A stretch of 25,010 nucleotides of DNA from an uncultured Oscillospiraceae bacterium (GTDB lineage Bacteria; Bacillota; Clostridia; Oscillospirales; Ruminococcaceae). The stretch lies in contig CABUAH010000024.1 of the NCBI GenBank assembly GCA_902489475.1, forward strand, positions 1 to 25,010, given 5' to 3'. Made by a program: the position numbers and the translations under genes. This document shows positions 15,841 to 23,299 of this stretch, in pieces; the first letter of the stretch is position 1; every line of letters begins with the position of its first letter. The notes under the pieces are model-generated. The model was not told the origin of the DNA, ran no database searches, and saw nothing but the letters and a program-made list of their open reading frames with translations.

Positions 15841-16590
15841 ATGATTTGCCCAAAGTGTAAGACAAATAATGCGATAGAGGAAAAATACTGTATAAACTGC
15901 GGGTATCCTCTTTTGGGTCCGCACGGTGACTCTAAAGAGGATGAAGCGGCGGCAACGAGTGCTTGGTTTAAACCTAAAAGCAAAAAGATAGCTTTTATAG
16001 GTATTGCTTTGATAGTACTGATTGTGGTGATTTTAATTATTGCTTTGGTTTTGCAGTTTTCTAAAAGCGAAAGTGAAGAAACTGCCGAAACATTAGCCAA
16101 GGGCATCGGTCATAAAGTAAGCGAGCTTTTAAACCTTGACAATGTTAGCCTTAAGGAAAAGTCAACTTATTCCGGTGTGACCGATTACATAAAGTTCTCT
16201 CACTTGTATGAATCGAGCGATTCCATCACGGTTGACGGAGTCCAAATGCCTGAGTGGCTTATAACGGTTTCCGAGGAGGACGATGTGATAAACTCCGTGG
16301 TTTTGTATGATTTTTCGGTTATGAAGGAAACATATAAAGGAATAGAAACAGGTGATGAGATAAAATTAAGCTCTTTTTCATCCGGTGATAATTTCACAAA
16401 GGTCAAAAATGCAATAGATTTGGATCCGTATACAATCGAGTATGGGACTGATGAAGTTGTGGTTTATACTTACAAGTATTTTTATAGGGATACTGCAAAT
16501 AACGAACAGGCAAGAAAGCTAACCGTGGAAACAAAAGACGGAGAATATATTTCTTCAAAAACACAGACGGTATATCCTGCCGGATTTTAG
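15841..16590 (+). CDS. Zinc-ribbon single-pass membrane protein of unknown function
   Basis: A 249-residue protein. The N-terminal zinc ribbon has C3-x2-C6 and C17-x2-C20, followed by an acidic linker, one strong membrane helix (about 48-70), and an extracytoplasmic domain (about 75-249) that I do not recognise. ATG 15841 is chosen as start; a TTG at 15826 is in frame but has no better ribosome site, and GAGAGGTG fits the ATG. It follows the ParC-like gene by only 18 nt and may share its transcript. A terminator-type hairpin follows at 16606-16669. Its layout, cytoplasmic zinc ribbon, helix, external domain, resembles that of the next gene without the kinase domain. Confidence 0.75.
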   Translation: MICPKCKTNNAIEEKYCINCGYPLLGPHGDSKEDEAAATSAWFKPKSKKIAFIGIALIVLIVVILIIALVLQFSKSESEETAETLAKGIGHKVSELLNLDNVSLKEKSTYSGVTDYIKFSHLYESSDSITVDGVQMPEWLITVSEEDDVINSVVLYDFSVMKETYKGIETGDEIKLSSFSSGDNFTKVKNAIDLDPYTIEYGTDEVVVYTYKYFYRDTANNEQARKLTVETKDGEYISSKTQTVYPAGF

Positions 16591-16605
16591 CGGTGAATAT
16601 TTTTG

Positions 16606-16669
16606 ATCAGCACACAGTATTATTAAAATTGGGTATGACTTATTTGATTTTGATGTGTGCTGATTTTTT
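16606..16669 (+). terminator. Terminator with long loop
   Basis: A perfect 11-bp stem, ATCAGCACACA (16606-16616) with TGTGTGCTGAT (16654-16664), 37-nt loop, T-run 16664-16669. The gene-free stretch 16591-16908 holds this hairpin, an inverted repeat and the promoter of the next gene. Confidence 0.7.
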
Positions 16670-16690
16670 ATTGTGTGTCGAACTTTATCG

Positions 16691-16769
16691 CTTTTAGTAA
16701 TAACTAATACCTTGTTTATGACAAACTGTGTTTATTTGTTACAAAAATAAAACAAATTATTGCTAAAAG
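16691..16769. repeat. Inverted repeat upstream of the pseudokinase promoter
   Basis: CTTTTAGTAATAA (16691-16703) and TTATTGCTAAAAG (16757-16769) are inverted copies with 12 of 13 matches, 53 bp apart. A smaller inverted pair ATTTGTT/AACAAAT lies inside. The right arm ends 21 bp before the -35 of the promoter at 16791, so it may be a regulator site or a DNA/RNA fold. Confidence 0.4.
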
Positions 16770-16790
16770 TATACAGTTTCGGCGAAATCG

Positions 16791-16819
16791 TTGACTTTAA
16801 AAAATATAGTTGATACAAT
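16791..16819 (+). promoter_or_regulatory. Sigma-A promoter for the pseudokinase gene
   Basis: TTGACT (16791-16796), 17-bp spacer, TACAAT (16814-16819). It places transcription start near 16826 and rules out any translation start upstream of that. Confidence 0.75.
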
Positions 16820-16908
16820 GTTTTTACTGGTATTCATACCCATACGCCGTCTTTTTGTACTTTTTAAGCTTATGTGGACGGTATTTGAAACTAAGGATGG
16901 AGGATTTT

Positions 16909-18630
16909 ATGGAATACTCAAATGATCTTTGTATGGGCTGCATGAACAAGCTCAACGAGGATAAAAGCTGCTCATATTGCAGTTATACGGCTGATTCGCC
17001 GTATATAAAAATATATCTTCCGCCGAAAACGGTGTTGGATGACAGGTATCTTGTCGGCAAGGTTTTATCATATAACGGCGAGGGCGCATCATATATCGGC
17101 TATGATATGAAAAATGACGAAAAGGTAGTAATTCATGAGTATATGCCGGAGAGCCTTTGTACAAGGAATTCAGAAAACACAAAGGTTATTGTTTCTTCTT
17201 CAAGTGTAGAGAAGTACAAAACATATATGGCAGAATTTGCGGAGCTTAATAAAATTCTTTCGAGAATGAGAAATCTCTCGAATATTGTTCCTGCAACAGA
17301 TATGTTTGCTGCTAACAACACTATGTATGCTGTTACTCCGTATATTGAAGGAATTACTTTAAAGAAGTATTTGAAATCCGGAAATAAGCTCACATGGGCT
17401 CAGGTTAAAAGGCTGTTTCCGCCTATGTTTACAACCCTCAGCCTTATTCATAACAGCGGTGTTATTCACGGTGGGATTTCTCCGGAAAATACAATAGTAA
17501 CTACTAAGGGCGAAATTAAGATTGTAGGATTTTCCATTTCTGCTACTAAGGTAAGCAATAGTGATCTTACACCCGATTTAAATCCGGGATATGCCGCACC
17601 TGAACAGTACCTCGGTGCTGACTGGCTGGGAGCGTATACGGATGTATATGGTATTTGTGCGGTTTTGTATAAGATTCTTTCAGGTAGCGCTCCTCCGAGC
17701 GGTGTTCAAAGAAAGGATTTAGATAAGATAGTTCCTCTTTGGCAGATGAATTCCGATGTTCCAAGACATGTATCAAATGTTATTATGCAGGGGCTTTCGG
17801 TTGATTATAAAGAAAGAATACAGACTATAACAGAGCTTGTAACAAAGCTTTTTGAACAGCCGAATTTAGTTGAACATCAAAAGGGTTCTACCCAGCTTAT
17901 TGCGAAGCAAAAAAGTGCAAATGCGAACGCTCAGAAGGTTGACGAGTATGACGAAGAGAGCGAGGAAGGTAAATCTAACCTCACAAAGACAATTATTACT
18001 GCGGTTATCTTGGCAATAGTTGTCGGAATAGGTCTTTATCTTTTGGCAAGTATGTTTACACCTCAGTCGAACAGCTCTTCGTTGGTTTCTGATATAAGTC
18101 ACACGACCGAGTCAAGCAGTGAGGAAACTACTGAGGTCGAAAGTAATACAGATACTGAATCCTCAACGTCACAGGCTGCCAGTGAGGATTACGGAACAGG
18201 AGCGATAATGCCCGATCTCGTCGGATTGTATTACGATAGTGTTAAGGAGTCTATTGAAAGCGATTTTGCGATAAACATAATAGAAACCGCAAGCGATAAG
18301 TACGATGAGGGAATGATTGTAAGTCAGAGCATTCCTGCGGATGCGGAGTATAATCCTAATGGGGGATTGACGCTTGATCTTGAAGTAAGTATCGGAAGCG
18401 GAACAGCTGAGCTTCCGTCTTTTGAAAATAAAACTTCGGATGAGTTTTTGCAAGAGCTTTCCGATAGTGGAATTTCTTACTACTATGAATATGAATACAG
18501 CGACAGTGTTGAATACGGATATATAACAAGAGTCTTTGTCGGCGATAAGGAAATCGGATCGGGAGATCCGGTGAATCTGTTTGAAAATGAGCAGGTAACG
18601 GTTTATATATCGTCCGGAAACGGACAGTAA
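16909..18630 (+). CDS. Zinc-ribbon PASTA membrane protein with degenerate Ser/Thr kinase domain (pseudokinase)
   Basis: A 573-residue protein. Start is ATG 16909 with GGAGG just upstream; the open frame further upstream crosses the promoter. Order: zinc ribbon (C8, C11, C21, C24); a PrkC/PknB-type kinase fold (about 42-315); an acidic linker; one membrane helix (about 362-384); a Ser/Thr-rich spacer; two PASTA-like domains (about 430-570, the first beginning IMPDLVGLYYDSV). The glycine loop GEGASY (57-62) and the later GYAAPEQY and DVYGICAVLY blocks are kept. All three catalytic signatures are lost: the VAIK Lys is H76 (VVIHEY), HRD is H187-G-G, and DFG is G207-F-S. It is therefore very unlikely to transfer phosphate. 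PASTA domains bind muropeptides, so a non-catalytic cell-wall sensor or scaffold is inferred. Confidence 0.9.
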   Translation: MEYSNDLCMGCMNKLNEDKSCSYCSYTADSPYIKIYLPPKTVLDDRYLVGKVLSYNGEGASYIGYDMKNDEKVVIHEYMPESLCTRNSENTKVIVSSSSVEKYKTYMAEFAELNKILSRMRNLSNIVPATDMFAANNTMYAVTPYIEGITLKKYLKSGNKLTWAQVKRLFPPMFTTLSLIHNSGVIHGGISPENTIVTTKGEIKIVGFSISATKVSNSDLTPDLNPGYAAPEQYLGADWLGAYTDVYGICAVLYKILSGSAPPSGVQRKDLDKIVPLWQMNSDVPRHVSNVIMQGLSVDYKERIQTITELVTKLFEQPNLVEHQKGSTQLIAKQKSANANAQKVDEYDEESEEGKSNLTKTIITAVILAIVVGIGLYLLASMFTPQSNSSSLVSDISHTTESSSEETTEVESNTDTESSTSQAASEDYGTGAIMPDLVGLYYDSVKESIESDFAINIIETASDKYDEGMIVSQSIPADAEYNPNGGLTLDLEVSIGSGTAELPSFENKTSDEFLQELSDSGISYYYEYEYSDSVEYGYITRVFVGDKEIGSGDPVNLFENEQVTVYISSGNGQ

Positions 18631-18649
18631 GCCAAATACTGAAAAATAT

Positions 18650-18690
18650 ACAGCTTTCTGTAAATATAATTATGGAAAGCTGTTTGATTT
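18650..18690 (+). terminator. Weak terminator-like hairpin
   Basis: ACAGCTTTC (18650-18658) pairs with GAAAGCTGT (18675-18683); the downstream T-run is short (TTTGATTT). It lies between the pseudokinase gene and the pfkA promoter. Confidence 0.5.
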
Positions 18691-18722
18691 GTAGAAAAAA
18701 TGTAAAATAAGCTGTTTTTAGG

Positions 18723-18750
18723 TTGACTTTTTCAATAATTGTGATACTAT
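18723..18750 (+). promoter_or_regulatory. Promoter for pfkA
   Basis: TTGACT (18723-18728), 16-bp spacer, TACTAT (18745-18750), about 36 bp before the pfkA ATG. Confidence 0.6.
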
Positions 18751-18785
18751 ATATATGTATGATTTTGCTTTCGGAGGATGATTAT

Positions 18786-19748
18786 ATGGCTAAGACAATA
18801 GGTATTTTGACGAGCGGAGGAGACGCTCCGGGAATGAACGCAGCGGTAAGAGCCGTAACAAGAGCAGCTCTTAACAAGGGCATGAATGTAATAGGAATTT
18901 TAAGAGGATATAACGGACTTATTAAAGGCGAAATTATTGAGATGAGTGCTCGTACTGTCTCCGGAATTATTCAAAGAGGCGGAACGATTCTTTATAGTGC
19001 AAGATGTCTTGAGTTTAAGACAGAAGAGGGCGTTATGAAAGCGGTAAGAAAGGCTAATGAGCTTGGTCTTGACGGAATAGTTGTTATCGGCGGAGACGGA
19101 TCTTTCAGGGGAGCTGCTGATCTTTCGGCGCACGGTATTCCTTGTATCGGACTTCCGGGAACAATTGATAATGATATTGCCTGCACGGAATATACAATCG
19201 GATATGATACAGCAATGAACACCGCCATGGAAATGGTTGACAAGCTTAAGGATACAACACAGTCGCATGACAGATGTTCTGTTGTTGAGGTAATGGGAAG
19301 AAATGCCGGATTTATTGCAGTAAATGTTGCTGTTGCAGTAGGTGCGGAAGCGGCAATAGTTGTTGAAAAAGGATTTAATATTGATGATATTATAAACAGT
19401 ATTCTTGAAAACAGAGCTTCAGGAAAATCTCATTCGGTACTTATTGTATCGGAGGGAATCGGAAATGCGGAACAGATTGCTAAGGATATTGAGGCAAAGA
19501 CAGGAATCGAGTCGAGAGCTACAATTCTCGGACACGTTCAAAGAGGCGGTTCGCCGACATTGAGAGACAGAGTTGTTGCTACACAGATGGGTTATCATGC
19601 TGTTGAGCTTTTGGAAAAAGGAATCGGAAACAGAGTTGTCGGACTCAAGGATAATCACATTTATGATGTGGACATTCAGGAGGCGCTTTCTATGACGAAG
19701 CCTTTTGAAGATGAGCTTTACAAGATTTTGAACGACACAACATTTTAA
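18786..19748 (+). CDS. pfkA: ATP-dependent 6-phosphofructokinase
   Basis: A 320-residue cytoplasmic enzyme, the usual length for bacterial PfkA. It phosphorylates fructose 6-phosphate to fructose 1,6-bisphosphate in glycolysis. Motifs: TSGGDAPGMN near residue 10 (nucleotide site), GGDGSFRGA (the Gly after GGD marks ATP rather than pyrophosphate use), PGTIDND with catalytic D128 and D130, MGRNAGFIA, and GHVQRGGSP near residue 250 for the sugar phosphate. ATG 18786 is chosen behind CGGAGG; the open frame upstream overlaps the promoter. It has its own promoter and a modest hairpin after it, so it is probably monocistronic. Confidence 0.97.
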   Translation: MAKTIGILTSGGDAPGMNAAVRAVTRAALNKGMNVIGILRGYNGLIKGEIIEMSARTVSGIIQRGGTILYSARCLEFKTEEGVMKAVRKANELGLDGIVVIGGDGSFRGAADLSAHGIPCIGLPGTIDNDIACTEYTIGYDTAMNTAMEMVDKLKDTTQSHDRCSVVEVMGRNAGFIAVNVAVAVGAEAAIVVEKGFNIDDIINSILENRASGKSHSVLIVSEGIGNAEQIAKDIEAKTGIESRATILGHVQRGGSPTLRDRVVATQMGYHAVELLEKGIGNRVVGLKDNHIYDVDIQEALSMTKPFEDELYKILNDTTF

Positions 19749-19778
19749 AAGCCAGTGAGTTTTTAATTTAGCTTTATT

Positions 19779-19797
19779 GCCGTAGTTTTACGGCTTT
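19779..19797 (+). terminator. Weak terminator after pfkA
   Basis: GCCGTA (19779-19784), 4-nt loop, TACGGC (19789-19794), then TTT. It is short, with few T residues. Confidence 0.5.
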
Positions 19798-19810
19798 AAA
19801 TAAAATAAAA

Positions 19811-19918
19811 AGCATACAGAGTAGGAAGCCAAGCGTAAAGTGATAAACAGACGGGGAGTTGCTGTTTAAACGAAAAGCGAAAAGCTTGCGGTTTGGTTTT
19901 CGCATCCCGCTGAATGCA
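19811..19918 (+). ncRNA. Tetrahydrofolate (THF) riboswitch
   Basis: The conserved THF aptamer blocks are present in order: GAGTAG, GCGTAAAGTG, GGGGAGTTG, ACGAAA, GCGG and CGCATCCCGCT. Helices: P1 GCAT (19812-19815) with ATGC (19914-19917); a hairpin AAACAG (19845-19850) with CTGTTT (19862-19867); a small hairpin AAGC (19875-19878) with GCTT (19884-19887). The long-range pseudoknot GGGA (19854-19857) with TCCC (19905-19908) matches the known GGGAU/AUCC contact in the Eubacterium siraeum RNA. It lies just ahead of a folate transporter gene, the standard context. Confidence 0.88.
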
Positions 19919-19938
19919 TATCGAAGCTTTTCATTACG

Positions 19939-19972
19939 CTCCAATATGCACAAGGCATATTATTTAAGGAGG
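19939..19972 (+). promoter_or_regulatory. Expression platform: hairpin that can hide the folT ribosome site
   Basis: AATATGC (19943-19949) pairs with GCATATT (19955-19961) over a 5-nt loop. Outside it, CTCC (19939-19942) can pair with GGAG (19968-19971) of the ribosome site AAGGAGG. The aptamer's P1 3' strand (ATGCATAT) could compete for the ATATGC arm. This supports translational control: THF binding would keep the ribosome site hidden. Inferred from pairing only. Confidence 0.55.
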
Positions 19973-19980
19973 TTTTAAAA

Positions 19981-20598
19981 ATGAAGAGCTTTTTGTTTTT
20001 GTTCGCAGAATCGGCAAGGGAATTTAAGAAGGTAAGGTGTATAGCGCTAACTGGTGTGTTAATTGCGATATCGGTATTAATTGAATCGATTTCAATAAGC
20101 ACACCGATGTTTAAAATCAATTTTGCATTTTTGGCAATTGCGATTATTGGAATGTTGTTTGGACCTACGGTGGCGTTCTTTTCGGGTGCGCTTTGTGACA
20201 TAGCAGGTTTTTTGGTGCATCCGGACGGTGGCTTTTTGTGGGCATACGTTCCCGTTGCGATGCTTCAGGGGCTTATTTACGGAATTTGCCTTTACAGACG
20301 TGCCAACGCACACTCGTTAGTATTTGTACGAAACAGCGACAAGAAATCAACCGATATAACATTGTTTGTAAAGATAGTTTGTGCAAGGCTTTTAGACGTT
20401 GTAATCATAAATATCTTTATAAACACCAGACTTAATATGTATTACGGTTTTATTCCTGACAGCATTTACAGTGAAGCGATTATTGCAAGAACGACAAAGA
20501 ATATTTTGGAGCTGATAGTTGATATCCCGATGATGTTTATTCTTCTGCCGTTAGCGCTTTTGATATTCAATAAGAGCTTTTCAAGAGCGTCAGCATAA
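19981..20598 (+). CDS. folT: Folate-family ECF transporter substrate-binding (S) component
   Basis: A 205-residue membrane protein with about six helices. It resembles FolT: NFAFLAIAIIGMLFGPTVAFFSGALCDIAGFLVHP matches in pattern the conserved FGFLPI..GMLFGP..G...G.L.D..G..L.P segment. The S component binds folate and docks on a shared ECF energising module (EcfA, EcfA', EcfT), whose genes are not in this window. The THF riboswitch immediately upstream independently supports a folate substrate. Start ATG 19981 behind AAGGAGG. A short 66-nt gap separates it from proC. Confidence 0.9.
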   Translation: MKSFLFLFAESAREFKKVRCIALTGVLIAISVLIESISISTPMFKINFAFLAIAIIGMLFGPTVAFFSGALCDIAGFLVHPDGGFLWAYVPVAMLQGLIYGICLYRRANAHSLVFVRNSDKKSTDITLFVKIVCARLLDVVIINIFINTRLNMYYGFIPDSIYSEAIIARTTKNILELIVDIPMMFILLPLALLIFNKSFSRASA

Positions 20599-20664
20599 CT
20601 GGCGGTCGAATTGCTGTATAATGACGGGCAGTTTATTGTTGAAAAATATGAAAGGATGAATAGG

Positions 20665-21474
20665 ATGACGGGAGTTGGATTTATAGGTGCAGGAAATATG
20701 GGCTTTGCTATCATGAAAGGCATTGCTGAAAGCGGGCTTTGTGAAGCTTCCCCGAATATACAGATGTCTGCATACGACAATGATAGCGAAAAGCTCGCTA
20801 GGCTTGAGAAATTCAATGTTTCTGCTTGCTCTTCGGCACAGGAACTTGTAAAAAAATGCAAGTATGTTTTTTTGGCGGTAAAGCCGCAGCAGTTAGATGA
20901 TGTTTTAGATTGCATTAAAGATGCAGTTGATGAGGACAGCGTAATAATTTCAATTTGTGCCGGAATTACGGGAGAGTATATTAAATCAAAAACCATTCCT
21001 AACGCTAAGGTTGTTTTGGTTATGCCCAATACTCCTCTTTTAATCGGAGAGGGAGCTTCAGCTCTTGCGAAAGTAGAGCCTTTGGAGGATGAAGAATTTG
21101 ATTTGGTGTGCAAAATTTTTTCCTCATGCGGAAAAATAGCTGTAATACCAAAGGAGAAAATGAAAGAGATTATAGCTATAAACGGTTCATCTCCTGCCTT
21201 TATCTATCTTTACGCAAAGTCGTTTATTGATTATGCTAAGAGCGTTGGGATTGAAGAGGATGTTGCAAAGACGCTTTTTGCACAGACTCTTATCGGTTCA
21301 GCAAAAATGATTACCGACAGCGGATACAGTATCGAAGAGCTTATAAAGATGGTTTCGTCAAAGGGAGGAACAACAATAGCAGGTCTTGAAAAGCTTTATG
21401 ACGGTGGTTTGGAAGAAACCGCAAAAAAAGCTTGTGAAGCCTGCACAAAGAGAGCTTACGAGCTTTCAAAATAA
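20665..21474 (+). CDS. proC: Pyrroline-5-carboxylate reductase
   Basis: A 269-residue cytoplasmic enzyme, the usual ProC length. It reduces pyrroline-5-carboxylate to proline with NAD(P)H. Features: Rossmann loop GFIGAGNMGFAI at the N terminus, FLAVKPQQLDDVL, VLVMPNTPLLIGEGASAL, NGSSPAFIYLYAKS, and the C-terminal signature SKGGTTIAGLEKL near residue 240. The ATG at 20665 is preferred because AAAGGA lies at proper distance; an ATG at 20656 and longer forms are also in frame. It may be read through from folT. The spoIIM-like gene begins 60 nt after it but has its own promoter. Confidence 0.95.
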   Translation: MTGVGFIGAGNMGFAIMKGIAESGLCEASPNIQMSAYDNDSEKLARLEKFNVSACSSAQELVKKCKYVFLAVKPQQLDDVLDCIKDAVDEDSVIISICAGITGEYIKSKTIPNAKVVLVMPNTPLLIGEGASALAKVEPLEDEEFDLVCKIFSSCGKIAVIPKEKMKEIIAINGSSPAFIYLYAKSFIDYAKSVGIEEDVAKTLFAQTLIGSAKMITDSGYSIEELIKMVSSKGGTTIAGLEKLYDGGLEETAKKACEACTKRAYELSK

Positions 21475-21502
21475 GAATAAACCTTGTCCTTTTGCATATA
21501 CT
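21475..21502 (+). promoter_or_regulatory. Putative sigma-E promoter for the spoIIM-like gene
   Basis: GAATAAA (21475-21481), 13-bp spacer, CATATACT (21495-21502), 32 bp before the ATG. The -10 octamer is identical to that before sipL-spoIVA. Assignment to sigma-E is by consensus. Confidence 0.55.
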
Positions 21503-21534
21503 TTACAAAGTACAAATGCAGGAGGACATATTTT

Positions 21535-22131
21535 ATGCAGGAAATCTCAAGAATATCGACAGATGTAAAAAAACGTTTTAAAACGCTAAGACCGATAATG
21601 ATTTTGATATTAGTAGGCGTTTTCATCGGAACAGCAGTATACATATTAAAAGATGAACCTTTATCAGAAAGCCTTAACGAGCTTAACACAGACTATTTAA
21701 GCCTCAGAAGCGGTTCTTCATATATGAATATTATGTTGACATCGCTTTTTAATTCAACGATATTACTTACAATTTTGTTTTTGGGCGGACTTTGTGCAGT
21801 AGCATTTCCGGTTGTGCTATTAGTACCTATTTATAAAGGTTTGGGCATAGGCTGCAGCGTAGCAGAGCTTTATGTGTCAATGGGGCAAAGAGGATTTTTA
21901 TATGCACTTATCCTTATTTTGCCATCAGCTGTTATAAGTTGTTATGCACTGATGATTGGGACGAGAGAAGCGTATAGAATGAGCGTTGAATGTTTCGGTG
22001 CAATATTTAAAAACAAGATATGTACTGTTACTGAAAATGCAAAGCTGTATCTTGTTAAGTTTTTGATTTTGGAGGCAATATTGTCGGTTTCAGCAACTAT
22101 TGACAGTATTTGCAGTTTGGTTTATAATTAA
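21535..22131 (+). CDS. spoIIM: Stage II sporulation protein M-like membrane protein
   Basis: A 198-residue protein with five to six membrane helices and the SpoIIM/DUF95 core FLGGLCAVAFPVVLLVPIYKG, followed by GLGIGCSVAELY and ALILILPSAVISCYALMIG. SpoIIM is the membrane scaffold of the SpoIID-SpoIIM-SpoIIP peptidoglycan-degrading machine that drives forespore engulfment. The start is ATG 21535, 8 nt after AGGAGG; the open frame upstream crosses the promoter. The sigma-E-like promoter fits mother-cell expression. SpoIIM-related DUF95 proteins with other roles exist, so the sporulation role rests on similarity, length and promoter together. Confidence 0.82.
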   Translation: MQEISRISTDVKKRFKTLRPIMILILVGVFIGTAVYILKDEPLSESLNELNTDYLSLRSGSSYMNIMLTSLFNSTILLTILFLGGLCAVAFPVVLLVPIYKGLGIGCSVAELYVSMGQRGFLYALILILPSAVISCYALMIGTREAYRMSVECFGAIFKNKICTVTENAKLYLVKFLILEAILSVSATIDSICSLVYN

Positions 22132-22138
22132 TATAACC

Positions 22139-22266
22139 GTGAACGGATGTCCTCCGCCTCTTAGACGGCGGTCATCTACGTCTTTCAGTAGGGGACATAA
22201 ATCCCCTGCTGAAATCCTAAGCGGCTTCGCCTCTCGTTCACTTGTTAAATGACGGGGCGATGCCCC
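22139..22266 (+). repeat. Multi-hairpin noncoding repeat, copy 2
   Basis: A perfect 7-bp closing stem, GTGAACG (22139-22145) with CGTTCAC (22235-22241), encloses three hairpins: CCGCC/GGCGG (22154-22158 with 22167-22171), a 13-bp stem (22183-22195 with 22202-22214, one T-G pair) and GGC/GCC (22223-22225 with 22229-22231). Another hairpin, GGGGC/GCCCC (22254-22258 with 22262-22266), follows. The layout parallels copy 1 at 8091-8222. No ORF is inside. Read as RNA it would form a compact multi-branch fold. Confidence 0.55.
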
Positions 22267-22348
22267 TTATTGAAAATGTTCTTTGTATCGCAGCGTCGTC
22301 TGACAGGGAATGATTTTTTATTAGATTAGTGAAAAGGATGTGCATTAA

Positions 22349-23248
22349 ATGGGTTTGTTTGGAGGATATGAAAATTCCGGACCTGGAGTTCCGAAGAATC
22401 CTGAAGAAAAAACAGTAGTAGCTAGGTTTTTCGAGCTGTATTTCGGAAGATTTTGGAAGCTTATGACTTTAAATCTTTTATATTTTCTTTTCTTTATTCC
22501 TTTTTTTGCAGGAATGTCTATAGCTTTTTCGGACAGTATTCAGACAAATCTCAAAATACTGGGACTAACAGCAATCGGTCTTATCATTGTTTTGACTTTT
22601 GGACCTGCAACGGCAGGATTTGTAAAGGTAGTCAGAAACTATTCCCAAGGAAGAAATGCTTTTTTATGGAGTGATTTTGCAAAGGCATTTAAGCAAAATT
22701 ATGTTCAGGCACTCATAATGGGAATAATTGATCTTGTTTTTGCCGTTGGATTTGTGGTTTCTGTTGTAAGCTACAATGAGTGGGCTGCTAAAAATACAGC
22801 AATGTACATTCCGTTTATCATAACGCTTAGTTGTATGCTTGTATTTATTATGATGCATTTTTATATTTATTTGCTTATAGTATCTACAAATCTATCTTTA
22901 AAAAATATTATCAAGAATTCATTTTTACTTGTCGGAGTCAGCTTGAAAAAAAGCGTGTTTACATTGATTGTAGCGGCGCTTTTGGTTTTGTTGTTTGCAT
23001 ATTTATATCCATTCTCGTTTTTTGTATTGCCGTTTTTGCCGTTAAGCCTATTGTGCTTTTTGGTATGCTTTAACTGCTATCCGGTTATAAGGGAATATGT
23101 AATTGATCCTTATTATGCAAAGAGGGGAGAAGAGAACCCTGAGAACAATTATCTCAAGGGAACCGAAGAGGAAGCTGTGTTTGAAGATATGGGCGGTCAG
23201 GAACAGCCTATTAAAGTAAACAAAAAAAGGAATAAAACCATTAAATAG
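22349..23248 (+). CDS. YesL/DUF624-family membrane protein
   Basis: A 299-residue protein with a short cytoplasmic N terminus, about five to six membrane helices between residues 30 and 250, and a charged C-terminal tail ending KKRNKTIK. The family block FGPATAGFVKVVRNYSQGR (about 84-102), followed by WSDFAKAFKQNYVQA, is typical of YesL/DUF624. YesL homologues often lie beside sugar transporter genes and their function is not established; no such transporter is nearby here. Start ATG 22349 behind AAAAGGATG. It converges on prfB with a shared hairpin between them. Confidence 0.85.
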   Translation: MGLFGGYENSGPGVPKNPEEKTVVARFFELYFGRFWKLMTLNLLYFLFFIPFFAGMSIAFSDSIQTNLKILGLTAIGLIIVLTFGPATAGFVKVVRNYSQGRNAFLWSDFAKAFKQNYVQALIMGIIDLVFAVGFVVSVVSYNEWAAKNTAMYIPFIITLSCMLVFIMMHFYIYLLIVSTNLSLKNIIKNSFLLVGVSLKKSVFTLIVAALLVLLFAYLYPFSFFVLPFLPLSLLCFLVCFNCYPVIREYVIDPYYAKRGEENPENNYLKGTEEEAVFEDMGGQEQPIKVNKKRNKTIK

Positions 23249-23282
23249 TAAAAAAGGGCGAGGGTCTAATAAGACTCTCGCC
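23249..23282 (-). terminator. Terminator between the convergent yesL-like gene and prfB
   Basis: An 11-bp stem (23257-23267 with 23272-23282, one G-T pair, 4-nt loop). On the minus strand it is followed by a T-run (CCCTTTTTTA), so it best serves prfB; the plus side is followed by the weaker TGAAATTTTA. Confidence 0.8.
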
Positions 23283-23299
23283 TGAAATTTTATCTGTAA

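Noticed and set aside
16810..16908. Longer N terminus for the pseudokinase from TTG 16810
   Set aside because: The frame starts inside the -10 box of its own promoter; GGAGG supports ATG 16909.
20466..21113. 215-codon open frame on the minus strand
   Set aside because: It is antisense to folT and proC and has typical shadow composition (Ser-rich, no motifs).
21484..21534. Longer N terminus for the SpoIIM-like protein
   Set aside because: It would start within the putative sigma-E promoter; AGGAGG supports ATG 21535.
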